Shown: in pieces, positions 5,727-5,821 of the stretch
Layout: each line of letters opens with the position of its first letter
How positions within the stretch are numbered: the first letter of the stretch is position 1
Notes under the pieces: model-generated
What the model saw: only the letters and a program-made list of their open reading frames with translations
What the model was told of the DNA's origin: nothing
The model's database searches: none
Assembly (NCBI GenBank): GCA_002351795.1
Contig: DEHG01000112.1
Coordinates: 17,135-22,955 of the forward strand
Reading direction: 5' to 3'
Length of the DNA stretch: 5,821 bases
Source of the DNA: Ruminococcaceae bacterium UBA2806
Lineage (GTDB): Bacteria > Bacillota > Clostridia > Oscillospirales > Acutalibacteraceae
Position numbers and translations under genes: made by a program

Positions 5727-5820
5727 AGAAACAAGGCGGCCAGCCAACTACGGCAGTCCCCAAAGAATTGAGTTAAAGAGTAACCGCTTTCTTGTCAGGA
5801 CAGGCGGTTACTTCTTTTTA
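5727..5820 (+). ncRNA. Second small RNA, probable antitoxin of a neighbouring locus
   Basis: Predicted RNA of about 90 nt from the second perfect promoter to the terminator at the window edge. No ribosome site or convincing reading frame is inside. Its sequence differs from antisense RNA 1 after the promoter, and I see no long complementarity to the 28-residue toxin mRNA. It is therefore more likely the antitoxin for another toxin gene converging from beyond the right edge. That partner is not visible, so the role rests on the shared promoter module and layout. Confidence 0.55.
5779..5820 (+). terminator. Terminator of small RNA 2
   Basis: AGTAACCGC (5779-5787) and GCGGTTACT (5804-5812) form a perfect 9-bp stem with a 16-nt loop, followed by TCTTTTTAT. 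On the minus strand the stem is followed by CTTTAACTC, a modest tail that could make it bidirectional like the terminator at 5386-5426. Confidence 0.85.
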
Positions 5821-5821
5821 T

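Noticed and set aside
5477..5747. Longer minus-strand frames over the toxin locus
   Set aside because: They cross the toxin promoter, leader and repeat modules in frames other than the 28-codon gene and have no ribosome site; the structured regulatory elements explain the region better.

Overview
The window looks like a chromosomal segment from a low-to-mid-GC Clostridia member, most plausibly a gut Ruminococcus or relative. This rests on the single-polypeptide clostridial type of PurL, consensus-like Firmicutes promoters and Shine-Dalgarno sites, a TasA/camelysin-like surface protein fragment, and a very small Fst-like membrane peptide. The genus is inferred from style; no search was run.

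Left part (77-3841, minus strand): one intact housekeeping gene, a full-length 1254-residue phosphoribosylformylglycinamidine synthase (purL) with its glutaminase domain fused at the C terminus. It has its own extended -10 promoter (3902-3930) and a short leader with a small hairpin. A few codons of a possible downstream minus-strand gene lie at the left edge (1-30).

Middle (3931-5163): a non-coding stretch with a degenerate palindromic intergenic repeat (4012-4102), then a minus-strand intrinsic terminator (4199-4240) whose gene is missing. A junction near 4288 follows. Beyond it is the plus-strand 3' part of a secreted/surface protein gene with no start codon, ribosome site or promoter. Two partial genes therefore meet at one point, which indicates a rearrangement, a deletion or an assembly join.

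Right part (5164-5821): about 660 bases without a conventional gene, but densely organised. It holds a compact type I toxin-antitoxin locus laid out like the enterococcal par/Fst system. A 28-codon membrane toxin gene (5467-5553, minus) has a strong Shine-Dalgarno that is masked by an upstream anti-SD. A convergent roughly 80-nt antisense RNA (5347-5426, plus) is driven by a perfect consensus promoter, and the two transcripts share a central terminator hairpin. A direct repeat makes the RNA complementary to the toxin start codon region. The promoter module is duplicated on the other side of the toxin (5630-5720), where a second perfect promoter drives a second small RNA that ends at the window edge, so the locus is probably part of a tandem array.

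PurL is ordinary metabolism; the right-hand locus is the notable system here.
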